Of a DNA stretch of 64,000 bases, positions 25,793 through 37,508 are shown piece after piece. Position numbers and translations under genes: made by a program. The stretch's first letter is position 1; every line of letters starts with the position of its first letter. Under the pieces are notes generated by a model that searched no databases, was not told the DNA's origin, and saw only the letters and a list, made by a program, of their open reading frames with translations. The stretch is from Ephemerocybe angulata (lineage: Eukaryota > Basidiomycota > Agaricomycetes > Agaricales > Psathyrellaceae): the NCBI GenBank assembly GCA_013368325.1, contig JAACJK010000014.1, positions 62,001-126,000 on the forward strand, in the 5' to 3' direction.

Positions 25793-27095
25793 CTACAACT
25801 TCCCTCCTTGTGCATCTGGACCGAAGTGTTCAGCAAATGCGTGTCCCAGCTCTGGAATCAGGTCCTGTGTAACAAGACCTCTGCCCATCTTGGCGAAGGC
25901 TCGCCTGCTAGCTTCTCTGGTTACAATGCTACCTCCAACAGCAGCGAGTATCGGCACTCGGGAAGCTGGCACCGTCTTGTCCCTACAGCATGGTGAGCTT
26001 TGCTTCATGGGAGGAGTCTATACCGGGAAGCAACATACCCAAAGGCGCCATCCTCGTAGCACTTTCCCCAGGCTAGGAACGTTCCAATGGAACCACTGAG
26101 GACATCTCCTTGGCCTCCAACGCGCTTGTATCCGCCCTGAACATCTACTTTGATAACTTCGTCTGTTTTCTCTCTCTCCTCATCTGCACCATCCAGCTTG
26201 CTCTGCTCCAGACTCGCAGCACTTCCTGTCGTGTCTACCGCAACAATGTCTGTTGCGCCTTTCTCCAAGATCGTCACCCCACCCAACTTTTTAGAGATCG
26301 TGCTAGCGCGCTCTTCGAGAGGTACCTCGGGGCTTACCCCAACCTGCTCGCTCAGGCGCTTGAACTCGACGACGTTGGGAGTGAGGACTACACGTCTGTA
26401 GCCCCGAATGATGGAGAGCTCTTTACCTACGAGAAAGAGCCCGTCGGCGTCGATGACGAGGTACATACCCTTTTCGCGTGCCATGGAGATGGCCAGCTTA
26501 GCGTAGGATTGCATGTAGGGCTCGCGCCCTAGTCCAGGCCCGACAATTAGGACGTGCAGGCGCGAGAGGAGCGATTCGAGTTGTGGGACAACTTGGTGTG
26601 CCGACCTAAGGGATTGGAAGGCGATTGAGATCGTCTGTTTTGCGAAGCATCTGTAGGAAACGTACGAGCTTTCGCTAAGAATGGGGTGGACTATGAGATC
26701 GGGGGAGTAGGACTTGATGGCTCCTGCTGCTGTTGGGGAGCAGATGACGTGCGAGAGGTCTGCGCCCTAGAAAGTGTCGCGGATCGTCAAGGCTAGCCGT
26801 TGCCACCAGTCGAGGAAGAACGAACGAATCGCAGAGCAGAGAAGGCAGCAAAAAATGGGGCGCCAGTGTAGCTAGGACAATGTGAGATTCCGTCGCTTCG
26901 GAGATTGCAGTAGTAGTCTAGACTGACTCCATCGCGCCTCCAAGAACGCCGACTCGCCCTGCCGAGCGCCAGTTAGACCTGTATTCCATCTATAACTGAC
27001 GCATGTTGTATACCAGATTGTCCCTTGTGCAAGGATCCATCTAAAGGAGGGATAATTCGCTTGATTTGCTCGAGAATGGCGCGTGGAATAGGCAT
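25793..27095 (-). CDS. ATP-dependent (S)-NAD(P)H-hydrate dehydratase
   Basis: Repairs NADHX and NADPHX, damaged hydrated forms of the cofactors, using ATP. Six exons (27095-27014, 26958-26928, 26871-26826, 26766-26666, 26605-26039, 25982-25793) give 338 residues. Family signs: [10 protein letters not shown] followed by [15 protein letters not shown], then [18 protein letters not shown], the glycine loop [10 protein letters not shown], the DADGLFLV segment, [13 protein letters not shown], and [19 protein letters not shown] with the catalytic Asp. The C-terminus ([18 protein letters not shown]) matches the family ending. Exons 2 and 3 are very short (31 and 46 nt). The donor at 26825 is GTTCGT. 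It is divergent from the GH16 gene and convergent with phosphoglucomutase. Confidence 0.93.
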
Positions 27096-28052
27096 TGTAT
27101 GAGGGAGGTCGGAAAGATGGATACGCTTAGGGGCTAGTACGTCATGTCCGCACAAGGGTTGATTTCGTGGGAATCCATCAATAATTGGTCATGTTTGAAT
27201 CCAGTGCCGCCGAGCCAAGGACGCGGTCGCACAGACGCCGACATTCTCTTTTGTCTACTCACCTCCAGGGTCCAGTACACTCGGGCAAAAACATTGGTAT
27301 GACAAGATCCGGCCTCGCTTCGCTTCGGCGACTGGTCAGCGAGGGCGAGAGCTCTGGGTTCAACAATCTTGACGGCGGATGCGACGGTCCAAGTGAATGT
27401 ATTAAGAAAGCGTGTAACAAAAGAAACTGGTAACAAAAGAGCAAGGAAAGATGTGGACACAAAAGAGTGGATGAACAAAAGACAGGGTAGGACATGGAAA
27501 CAAAAATGTATATATAAGAGGGCGGCGAGACGAGAGATGCGAAAAGAAAGACCATGAACAAATAGAGACAAACGAAGTCGCGAGTTTCTGTAATATACGG
27601 GTAACAACCATTGCATTCCTAGGGCCAAACGGAGCTCCTCACTGTGGGCTCAGAGCTCGTTAAGCGGCCGTGGGACGGCCTTTTCCGAACAATGCATATG
27701 GCGCTGAGCCCTGGAACAAGGGAAACACAGGACAATGGAGTTTGGCCGGCAGATGAATAGTCGCGAGGAAGCGCCATTCTCGCCCTGTCCTGCATGGATT
27801 GTCTTGGATACCCTCGGAGACAATGGATCGTCGTCCCCTTGGGTGTCCGTCCGGGCCTTTGTGGTGCTTGCTTATCCGTCTCGAGGCTACATATAAAGCC
27901 GGCCTTGGTCCTAGAAACCCTCTTTCTTCTCTTATAGTTTGTCTTTCTTTTTGCTTGGTTGATTCCAGCACCTTTTATTTCCCCGTCTCCCCTATCCCTT
28001 CCTCTCTCTATCCTATCCTCTCTACTCTTTCTACCGTTCACGCCCTCTCACG
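27096..28052. other. Divergent intergenic region, NAD(P)HX dehydratase / GH16
   Basis: About 950 bases. A purine-rich stretch with repeated acaaaaga-type words lies at about 27410-27560. The right end has a TATA-like element and a long pyrimidine-rich leader (27925-28050) before the GH16 start. No gene is supported. Confidence 0.5.
27892..27897 (+). promoter_or_regulatory. TATA box of the GH16 gene
   Basis: tataaa (within catataaagcc) lies about 160 bases upstream of the ATG at 28053 and directly before a CT-rich leader. This is a plausible core promoter. Confidence 0.5.
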
Positions 28053-29245
28053 ATGCAGTACATTCTTCCCGCTGCTTTACTGTTGCTATTGCCTCTGGAA
28101 GGCCTGGCACACGCCCACCTAGACGTCGACCGCATCCACTGGTCCAGACACTCCGGATCCCGGAGTACACCCACCCTCCGTGCGAGGAACAACACCGATT
28201 CACCCTATAAACTGGAGGACATGTACCAAGGAGCATCATTCTTGAAGTGGGTATCTGATTTCTTTGATGCTCACATCCATTCGTCTGACTTGGCTTCGCA
28301 GCGACTGGGACTTCTTCTCCTTCGATGACCCTACCCACGGTCTTGTCAACTACCAGACAAAAGCGGACGCGATCAAGAAGAAGTTGGCCTACGTCCAAGG
28401 TGACGGAACAACCGTTCTGGCCGTTGACGATTTTAGCACTGTGGCTGTGGGTGGCAAGCGTGATTCGTGAGTAGAACTCGTCTGCACTCCAATTTGCAAT
28501 ATGCTGAGGCTTCCCACAGAGTCCGAATCAGCTCCAAGAAGACGTATAACGGTGGACTGTTCATCGCCGACTTCTGGAAAATGCCGCACGGCTGTAGTGT
28601 GTGGCCGGCGTACTGGTCTGTGGGTCCCAATTGGCCGGCGGGTGGGGAGATCGATGTCTTCGAAGGAGTCAACGAGGGGACGGCAAACCAATACACACTC
28701 CACACCTCGGACGGGTGCACCTTGTCGCAGAACAACGTTCGTGTAAAAGGGGTTGTTGGTAACGCCAACTGTGCGAGTTCAGGCAACGACAACACTGGGT
28801 GCGCGTTCAGAGAAACCGACAATCGCAGCTATGGAAAAGCCTTCAACATGAACTCTGGTGGCGTCTACGCTCACCTGTGGAACAGCAAGGGCATTAAGTT
28901 CTGGTTCTTCCCTCGCGGGGAGATTCCTGCCGATATCAGCTCAAAGCAGCCCAACCCGGATTCGTGGGGGACACCTTCAGCGTTCTTCAGCTCAAATACT
29001 TGTGACATGCCATCCCACTTCTACGAGCATAGCTTGGTGATCGACACAACTCTCTGTGGAGACTGGGCTGGGTCCACGTTTTCGGGTGACGGGTGCCCTG
29101 GCACTTGTGCACAGGCCGTAGCGAACACCACCATCTTCCAATGTACGTCTCTTCACCTCACACTCTCTCCTACCTTACTGACGCCTGCTCTTCTTCAGGG
29201 GCGAAATGGAAAATTAATTACATTGCGACATACCAGCTTGCTTAA
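28053..29245 (+). CDS. Secreted glycoside hydrolase family 16 (beta-1,3(4)-glucanase type)
   Basis: Endo-acting beta-glucanase of the fungal laminarinase-like GH16 group, probably secreted to act on cell-wall or substrate glucans. Exons 28053-28246, 28302-28466, 28520-29142 and 29199-29245 give 342 residues. A signal peptide (MQYILPAALLLLLPLEGLAH) is followed by a linker and the catalytic domain starting FLNDWDFFSFDDPTHGLVNY. The ExDxxE active site reads GGEIDVFEGVN. Other family marks are FIADFWKMPHGCSVWPAYW, NQYTLHTSDGC and the C-terminal WAKWKINYIATYQ. The last splice joins T to GG to rebuild that Trp. The first donor is GTGGGT, set by frame. Eight or more cysteines suggest disulfides. Confidence 0.94.
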
Positions 29246-30182
29246 CGAGCACACTTCGCTTCGATTCATGGGTCTCATTGCATTATCTTTGTTCTCCTTA
29301 CATCCTTTTGCAACAGGTTGTTGCATCGGGAACCATACACGCTGTTCTCCTACTTATCAGGATCCCGGCGACCTTCGTTACATACCACTTTCATTTCACG
29401 CTACTCACTCAATCGCATTCACTAACCTTGTAGATATCCTGGCATGGGCTCGAACACCTGTATTTTGTACATAGCATTTACTTCAATATACCGCACCGTT
29501 TGTCTTCTTTGAATCTTACAGTTGCCTTAAGGAGGCCGCGTTCGGTCGTCGCTCGGGCCACAACAAATCCAAATGGCGCGAAGCTCATTTTCCCCTATCC
29601 ACGATCGCGACGCGTGCGTGGGACTACTATTGATCCCGAGGTCGTCGATTTGTCGCGTTGGTATTAAAACACTCTTCCACTTTCCATACGCCTGTCTACA
29701 GTTGGCCTGGGGCCGTCTGAGCTCAAAAGCTACCATACTGTCCTTTCCCTCGACAAATATACCCCAAGCACTCGTTTTCTCTAGTATACGGACTCCCAGG
29801 AGCTATGAATACGTCAAATCGGTCAGTCCTTGTCGCCAAACGTATTCAGCGGTGGATGCTCACGCAGTGGCATTATGGCTCTCGGACCATAGTTCCCCTG
29901 TCACGGTCACGTATTCGAAAAAGGGAAAGGTGAGCCATCTATACCTTTGTCTCTCCGAAGGCGTGCCACCAACGCTTGAAACAATGAACAGCGCAAGACC
30001 ACAAGGTCTGAGCAAAACGAGTGCGTCATGATTCAGCACTTGTGGACCACACTTTCATGCTTAACAAACAAAACACCCTTCACCCTCGATCCTACCCCAC
30101 TTACTCGACGACCAGCGAGCAATCGGACGCCAGCAGCTCGGACACTCGTTCCCAACTCGCCACGGCCAATAGCAAGGCTACG
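29246..30182. other. Intergenic region with a possible small ORF or 5' exon
   Basis: It holds the GH16 3' flank and the leader of the next gene. A frame from ATG at about 29804 can be spliced through a GTGAGC-AG intron (about 29929-29991) into roughly 55 codons. It may be an upstream ORF or 5' UTR exon of the zinc-finger gene rather than a gene of its own. Low confidence. Confidence 0.3.
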
Positions 30183-32093
30183 ATGCAGGCCCCGCTCCGT
30201 CAGACTGCCGTGAAGAACACCCCAAAGAAAGCAGGCCCCAAGTCCGTAAAGGTCAGTCTCAATTCAACGGAGACAGCTCTTGCGCTTGTGGCGCGAACGT
30301 ATTTTGAAATGCCCACACAGTTAGGTCAAACTCCCGGCAAGACCCCCGGTAAGGCCCCGCCCAAGATTGACCTACGGTAAGTTTGCATCCTCGGCATCTT
30401 GAACATCCCCGTGCAATACAGTTCGAATGTATTGCTGCGTACGAGAACGCCGTCGACGTTGTCACTGACCTCCGTGTTGCCTTCTATTCGAAACCTTCTA
30501 GCGATGTCCCTGGACCTGGCCCTAAACGGAGGAACTCAGCTGACGGCTCTGAGAAGAGCCTGAACGTCCCAAAGTCCACACCATCGCAGAATAAGCCACG
30601 GTCGACGCACATGCGCACCAAGTCTACCGCTTCGCTCAGCTCGTTAAGCCATGTTAGGGCGAGAGCTGGGGCAAGCTCCAGTCCGAACCTCGCTAAGACC
30701 ACAACTGGGTCCGGCAGAGGCAACGAGGCCCCTGCAGGTGCCAAACCAGTCTCGAAAGCGTACGAACTATTCAGTCGACTATTAGTCCTTTCCGTTTCCT
30801 GATATGAGCATACTTGCCTTTTAGGGTCTCTGCTGCACCGAGTGTGGGGCTCGAGGACGAGGAAGAGGACGCATCTGTTGCGGACTCTTTCGCCGACTCT
30901 GTCGTTAGTGCGGCGGGGGGCGGGAAGATAAGCAGGACCGTAAAGGATCGTCAAGAATACTACAAGAACCAAAGCGACTGTCACGCTTTCGGTCCCCACC
31001 GCGCAGTGTGCTCGCGGTGCAAGCAGGTGGTCAACCTCACTCGAAAGCAGACGTACGCCGTTGGTCCCTGGGAACGGCACCGCGCGAAATGTGACCAGGA
31101 GCTTGCCAGGTAAGTAAGGACCCTCGTTCCTGGCCATCTGTATCGGCATCTCATCGATAAACTTTTTTCGCTGTTCCCCGTTTTCAACCTCGATGCATTC
31201 GTCGTATCTTGCTCATTTTTTACGTTAGTGATTCGCCACTACCCCCGAACGCAAGTGAGCTGGTGAACGCACCGGTTGATGTGATATTTGGGGAGCAGCC
31301 AGTTCGTCGCAATGCAGCTGAACGCCGTGCGTATTTGTTGGCCGATAAGCACATCGTGAATGTCGAAGAGGAACGCGTTAAGTGTGCGAAATGCGAAAAA
31401 TGGGTCGCATTAAAGAAGGGACAGCCATACGACTTAACGAAGTGGAAGCAACATAGCGAGAAATGCACCCCTGATTCGTAGGTGTTCTTTCTTCCAATGG
31501 CTGACAGGGCTGCTAACATTCCCTTGATGCCGGATACAGACCTAGCGAACGTGTTCACTCGGCGGAAAGGAAGTTGGCCATTGTCAACGACCCTCTCGTC
31601 AAGTCCTTTGACACTGCGACCATCGAGTGTGCTCAGTGTGGGACGAGAGTCGCAGGAAGTCTTGGGCAGGACTACGACATTGGAGCTTGGGAAGAACACA
31701 AAGCTCAATGCAGGTAGGAGCGGTTCCTGACGCATCTTACTGGGGAAAAAGGACTGACGGCACCCGTCGCTTTCTAGACTGCCTGCTCAGGCTGAGCCAT
31801 CTGCTAATGTCAATGCTGTGCCCTTCCCCTCTTCGTCGTCGGAGAAACCGCCTTCTGTCGCGTCAACGGATGTCACACTCGTGGCCGCCGATACCTCGAG
31901 GCAGAATCTGTCGAAACGAGCGCGAGAAGATGGTGCAGAAGACGAACACCCGTCCAATCGCCCGCGCACTGAAGGTTATGAACCGCCTGTCAAAGACGCG
32001 CCGGGTGTCATGGGCTGGTTCATGTTGCCCTTCCAATCGTTCGCCCGTGGCTTTAAAGAAAGCTTGAGGAATGACAAGCCCCCCACATTCTAA
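30183..32093 (+). CDS. Protein with three C-x2-C-x16-W-x2-H-x3-C zinc-finger-like modules
   Basis: From 30422 the structure is firm: exons 30422-30759, 30825-31109, 31229-31477, 31540-31713 and 31778-32093 give 453 residues and a stop. Three modules with identical spacing sit at 31009-31092, 31383-31466 and 31628-31711, starting CSRC, CAKC and CAQC; each ends W-x2-H-x3-C. N-terminal to them is a Ser/Lys/Arg-rich disordered region and an acidic patch (GLEDEEEDA). The C-terminus has an SKRARED nuclear-localisation-like stretch and ends PFQSFARGFKESLRN. The 5' end is uncertain. The coding-like segment from 30183 (MQAPLRQTAV, then TPGKTPGKAPPK) does not join in frame through the obvious donor at 30377; introns 30252-30324 and 30349-30421 would restore frame. 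An earlier in-frame ATG is at 30057. Zinc binding is inferred from the motif; no family is recognised. Confidence 0.75.
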
Positions 32094-32875
32094 TCTATCC
32101 GACCGGTATACCCTCCTGTTGTCTCCTTTTTTTTTAACTTAGTACCCTTCTCTTCTTGTTGACTGGCCTCGATATAATGGATTTATCCCATCACTATGAC
32201 ATACCTACCGCCCCGCCTTTTCTATTTGGCCGTTAATAAAGTTGATGTTTACGCGATACAATTTGCAGGCTCCGATCTATTGGGGGGCGAAGGCCGTGCT
32301 CTGCCGTGTTCGAGTAATTGGACGTCCCGGAAGTACCCTCAGCCGACTCAACCCTGCAAGGACATCGAGCGACGTGAAGAGATAGTCCGAACGATGTGAT
32401 GGGTCTAAAACCGGCAGAATCGAGGTCAGATTTTTTGTATGAAAACCAGCTCGACTAAAGTTCGGGTTTTATAGACGGCCAGGTGATCTTCATTTCGATG
32501 CAAAAACTGTACGTATACCAGGAAATGGTCCCAAAAAAGGACTGAAAGGAGCGCCTGTTAAGTGGACCTCGAGTTCGCGTTGCGTCTGACAACTTGTTAT
32601 CTGATCTGCGTGCGAGAGAAGGAGGTCCTGCGCTGGACTTGTCCCAAGACGAACGGCCTCTGTGGTCCTTTCCGAACGATGACCCCACGCGGCGTGATAA
32701 CGGACGGGAGCACGAACTACACATTGAAACTGGGTCATTTATAGGCTGCACCAACACGCTTTCTAGGAATGACTTCGTCCCCTCGTTTCGTCGCCTTCCC
32801 TGGTCCCTTCTCACCTACCCCCGCCCCCTCAAGCTATTCCTCCCCCCAGTATCGCTTTTTTTCTTCTTGTCCAAC
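32094..32875. other. Intergenic region between the two module-bearing genes
   Basis: About 780 bases. A poly-T tract is at about 32131 and a pyrimidine-rich leader runs just before 32876. The frame upstream of 32876 is open for about 280 bases but lacks coding-like character. Confidence 0.45.
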
Positions 32876-33858
32876 ATGCTGGACTGGACGATAGATCACT
32901 CTTGGATTCAGCTGTTGGAACAGGAAAAGCACGCCAACGCCTTGTCCGACCCATACATTCGATTCCTCACCGACGACATGTTCGATGTCCCCCTCTTGAA
33001 GAAGATCGAGGGGCGGGTGGAGAACGAGAGGAAGGAGGAACTGGAGAGGACCAGGAACCCTTCACTACCACGGCTCAGCTTCGACCGGGCTAGGACCGTC
33101 GAGGAAAAGCGGCGGCACGCCCAATTCCTTGCCTGCCCCCTCGTGGATCTCGTTCACCCCGGCCTCGCCATCTGTAGGATCTGCTGGGACCTGGTGTGCC
33201 TCTCCAAAAAAATGTGGTTTGACCCAGCCCATTGGAAATGTCATTTGAAGCGATGTACGGAAAATCTCGAGCACCTCAAGCAGAACCATACGGTCGAAGA
33301 ATTGGTGGGTGCAGGCTGCTCCATGTTCTCGATGAATCTGACGGCAGTTCGCTGTCGCTGCATCTCTAGACTGCCGCAGTTATGTCTGGGAAGCCCGTGC
33401 CCCGCCGGCGGCGCACTGGTGGACGGGCCCGTAGGTTTCAGCCGTCCACACGGGCCTTGCGGAGCAAGGTCCAGCCGACGAATGACGAAGTCACTTCGTT
33501 AGCGTCTCTCATCCCTTCGCCCATCATCGACGACGCTCCAGGAGCGGCGGGTGAACGGGGTCGCACGCCGCAGAGCGAGGTTGGAGCAGCAAGCACTGAC
33601 ACAAGCTCGTTAGGGTCACCTCCTCTCACTCCTTCCTCCCCCGTGTTTAATCTCCAAAGGCGCACCGGCGGGCGAGGCCTCAAGCCGCACCCATATACGC
33701 AGCGTTCATGGGAAACTCAGTCGGCGAGTAGCAACACGACCTCATCAACCTCTCCACCTCAACCGTTCCTATCTGTTGCAGTGGATAAGGAGATGGTCGA
33801 AGCTGCGATGATATTGTGCGTGATTGATCGTCGTTGGCGCCGTAAGTCGATTTCCTAG
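32876..33858 (+). CDS. Protein with one C-x2-C-x16-W-x2-H-x3-C module, related to the upstream neighbour
   Basis: Exons 32876-33304 and 33370-33858 give 305 residues. The N-terminal 95 residues are charged and helical (DHSWIQLLEQEKHANAL; VENERKEELERTRNPS). A single module lies at 33173-33256, starting CRIC and ending W-KC-H-LKR-C, with the same spacing as the three modules of the gene upstream. The second exon is Arg/Pro/Ser-rich and low complexity (GKPVPRRRRTGGRARRF, then SPPLTPSSPV). Near the end a further intron (33816-33858 or to 33863) is possible and would replace the last 14 codons by a short tail ending at TGA 33884-33886. Shared module plus adjacency on the same strand suggest a common origin or function; none is known to me. 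Confidence 0.7.
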
Positions 33859-34436
33859 TGCAGGATCGACCCTTCCCAATGTATGATCCCCTACTTTCGT
33901 TCGCTATCGCTTGCTCTCTATTCCGTTCGTCGCTGTCTATCGCTTCCCTTTCGCTTTCACTATGCACCTTTTAGGTTCTGCTATTCATAGATTCACAGTG
34001 TGTATTGTAAGATATTATGTTGTCCCTTCATTCGTTACGACTCAGGACCACAAAAATGCCAGCAGCTCTGTAGACAGTAGAAGTAGCACCCCGTACCGTT
34101 GTACTTCTGGAGTGGGGAGAACCACCGTTTTTAATAGGGATTTTGCTTCACCCTTGCAAATTCGATCCTGGGGGCTGCCTGATACCATGTGGTTTTGCAT
34201 TAACGGCGGGGGTGTGCAGTTGGTGTGCAGCCATCATGCTCCGTGTATTCCCAGCGAAGTACTACCTTCCCTTTTCCCCTCGACCTCCATTTTGCCCACA
34301 TCTCACCAACTGTATAGACGGAATATGGTATATATCATCTTTGTAACATGTACCGTTCAACACCAAGCTCAGCCGATAGTATAACGAGCTATATGTCTAT
34401 CTAATTGTTCGTGTCGATGGCCGTCAACCACTTGGA
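33859..34436. other. Convergent intergenic region
   Basis: It lies between the 3' ends of the zinc-module gene (+) and the sirtuin (-). Short open frames only; nothing recognisable. Confidence 0.45.
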
Positions 34437-36166
34437 TTACCCTGCTGCCCTCGGTGCTCGATCATCATCGTCCGGTGTAGGTGGGTTTACGACGCCACTT
34501 CGGAGCATTGCTTCCAATACGGGATCGTTCATTCGTGTCCCACTTGTGGGGATTCCCTTGGCTCGTGAACGTGCTAGAACTTTGGAAGAAGGGGACTTAC
34601 ATCAGAAGTTTCGCGACATCTATCAAGACAGAACCGCTAGCCATGTTTATTTTCTCGAGATTGGGTAGAAGATCAGCGCGTGTTGGCCCCACATTGAGTA
34701 GTATCGCTGGTTTCTTCAGTTCGAGGGCATGCTTCACGAGTCTGGACGGCACGCGGTGTCAGACACTGGGCATAGTACCAAGAACGGGGTCAGGGGGAAA
34801 TTAAAAACATACCTGAATGCAGAATAAGTTGCGACGGTCGTACCAATGAGCAGAAGCTGGTCGGCAGATTCAATGTCATGATATCTGGGGTCGCACGGGC
34901 AATGAGTCCATATTTTAGTTGAGCGAGGCTCTAAAGGGGACGCACGATCTTTCTCGGACCTCCTTCTTTATGGACTCCCCGAAGAAGACAACTTCGGGTT
35001 TGTGCTAAGGTAGGGTGGTCACCGGTGTATAGAGCTTAAACTGGCCGAGTGCACGGTCGCTTACGACAGAATTGTGATGACCCTCTGACAAGCAGGTGGG
35101 GCAAGCGGGGACGATGAAGTCCTGATAGGAAATTCCCAAATGCTCGATCGCGATCTACTCATACCCGCGGACAGGCGGTAAGATGTGGTGGTCTCAAACG
35201 AGGACACTACGTGGACTTACATCACCGTCTGGATTTGTGCGGGGCCGAGATTCTTTTCCTGTCTCCATCTCTTGTGCGAATTTGTGCCATTGCGGATTTG
35301 CCTGGGAGAGCATGTCCTGGAAGACCCCTCGATCGAGAACGTGTCCCTTATGACAATGCACACGCTCAAGCAGAATGTAAGAAGCTACTTTCAGCCCCGT
35401 AGAGTCGGGGGGACATACATGCAAGGTTCCGTGAAGTTCGAGAATGCTTTGCTCAAGACGCTCAGCTGGCCAGGATTGCCTCGCCCCCAGGATGAGCGCC
35501 TTGTGGTGTAGACCATCAACGTTCTTGGAAGTTTCATGAGAAGAAGTTCATTTGAGGTATGAGATGTTTACACTACCTGCGTTATGATGTTAGGAATATC
35601 GCCATTTTGCTGCAACGAGGCAAGAGCGAAGTGCGTGGGGTTGGGCTGCGCGTCTCGCACAGGTGGATATCCTAGGTATGACCGGAGCCTATATGGCAGG
35701 AGTCAGTGCCCAGACTCAATTTAAACAACAGAGGGTATAGGCGGGCGGTCATTCCTAGTGACGAACCAGTAGCGTTGCCTGTTGGAGGGCCGTTAGGTTA
35801 TTCTGAGTCCGCAACGCCTGCCTGAGTCATAGCAGAACGGACTCACCGAAAGTATCGACCCTTCTCAGTCTCGTCAACTAATTCGTGATAGAATATTGGC
35901 CTAAATTGAGGGAAGTTTGAAATGCCTGTTCCGATCTTCCACGAATGTTGCACTCACTTGTAATTGGGATTCATGTAGCGCCCATCCGGACCGCGGTAGG
36001 CACGGATACCGGAGTCAACGCTGACCCCTGCCCCTGTCAAAACAGTAGTTTTTCCTGCTCGGAAGAAGTTATAGAGTCTTTCCACAGCCTCTTCTCGAGA
36101 GTACTGGATCCCGGAAGCCTTTGCCAACAGGGATGCCTGGGGGATGTGGGGTACAGATATTCGCAT
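34437..36166 (-). CDS. Class II sirtuin (SIRT4-like NAD-dependent deacylase)
   Basis: Eleven exons (36166-35958, 35900-35847, 35778-35767, 35688-35577, 35523-35419, 35364-35221, 35154-35065, 35004-34946, 34884-34813, 34741-34601, 34542-34437) give 367 residues. NAD-binding and catalytic signs: VLTGAGVSVDSGIRAYRGPD, QPNPTHFALASLQ, TQNVDGLHHKA, catalytic His in ELHGTLHRVHC, KPEVVFFGESI and LLLIGTTVATYSAF. The order and the RYW/QPNPTH region match class II, usually mitochondrial. Exon 3 is a 12-nt microexon rebuilding the conserved RQRYW; its donor is GTTCGT. Of the two zinc CxxC pairs the second (CPTC) is intact, but the first reads C-H-K-G. The extreme N-terminus is only weakly presequence-like. 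It shares a 111-bp divergent promoter with PEX7. Confidence 0.9.
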
Positions 36167-36277
36167 GTGACAGGCGGAAGCAAGAAGATTGACCGGCTAT
36201 TATGGCAAGGCGGCCTATGGCTTGACGCTGTTGCCGCTTCACTCCCAACGACCACCACAATTCTCAACTACACCGTC
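36167..36277. promoter_or_regulatory. Short bidirectional promoter, sirtuin / PEX7
   Basis: Only 111 bp separate the two start codons on opposite strands, so both promoters must share or overlap this stretch. No TATA element is clear. Confidence 0.5.
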
Positions 36278-37508
36278 ATGCAAGGATCTCCACAGATACA
36301 AACCCCTGGTTTTGCACACTATGCTGTTGCGTGGTCGCCATTCCACACAAACCGCATTGCACTGGCTTCTTCGGCAAACTTTGGGCTGGTCGGGAACGGA
36401 AGACTGCATCTCGTGTCTGCCAGTCCGGGCCCCAGTGGCCTGCCTTCACTAGCAGTCGAGAAATAGTAAGGCCAACCGCCTCGCCGACTGTGTGGTTGAC
36501 TCAATCCTCAAGATATCAGTTACGAAACTCAAGACGGTCTGTATGATGTCGCTTGGTCCGAGATTCACGAAAACCAACTTGTAACGGCCTCGGGGGACGG
36601 ATCCATACGGCTATGGGACGTCATGATCAACGTACGTCGAATTCGGGATTGCGACTATGGTTCTGACTATGATATAGGATCTTCCAATTCGTGCATGGCA
36701 AGAACATACTCGGGAGGTGTTCTCCGTTGACTGGTCCAACATCAAAAAGGACACCTTCGCATCGTCTTCTTGGGATGGAACAGTTAAACTTGTATGTGCC
36801 ATCTCAGGTTGCCGTATCTGCTTACTGACACTCTTGAAGTGGAATCCCGAACGACCGCGGTCCGTGTCAACACTCCAGGCCCACCACTCCTGTGTCTATC
36901 AAGCACTGTTCTCACCTCATCAACTGGACCTACTGGCGACGTGTTCAACGGACGGAACTATGAAGATCTTTGACTTACGTTCACCTTCGTACTTGACGAC
37001 GGGTCCCAATACCAATACCTTCACAAACCCAATAACTGCGCCAGTTCTTACCGTACCCGCCTCTGGAACAGAAATACTAACCCTGGACTGGAACAAATAC
37101 CGCCCTATGACGCTGGCAACTGCTGGAGTTGACAAGATGACAAAGGTGTGGGACTGCCGGATGATCAAACTTAATGATCAGCCACAAGTTGGCGGTATAT
37201 GCGAGACGCAACTCCCGGGACACGAGTATGCAGTTCGCAAGGTTCAGTGGAGTCCTCATAGACCGGACGTTCTGGCAACCGCCAGCTATGATATGACATG
37301 CAGAGTGTGAGTTGAACTATGTTTTCAGTCTTCGAGTACTGAACATTCCCATAGATGGACAACCGCCCCTCTACAAGGGCGATCGCAACTATTGCAAATC
37401 AATGACCAGCACTCGGAGTTTGTCGTCGGGTGCGCATGGTCTTTGTATGATGAGGGCGTATTGGCCAGCTGCGGCTGGGACAGCCGACTCAATGTCTTTC
37501 GGCCATGA
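36278..37508 (+). CDS. PEX7: Peroxin 7, PTS2 import receptor (WD40)
   Basis: Pex7 binds the PTS2 signal of cargo in the cytosol and carries it to peroxisomes. Exons 36278-36465, 36520-36631, 36678-36791, 36840-37306 and 37355-37508 give 344 residues, the usual length. The start [19 protein letters not shown] is the Pex7 signature. About six WD repeats follow: [93 protein letters not shown] and [18 protein letters not shown]. The last Trp of CRVWTT is rebuilt across the final splice. Introns are 46-54 nt. Confidence 0.95.
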
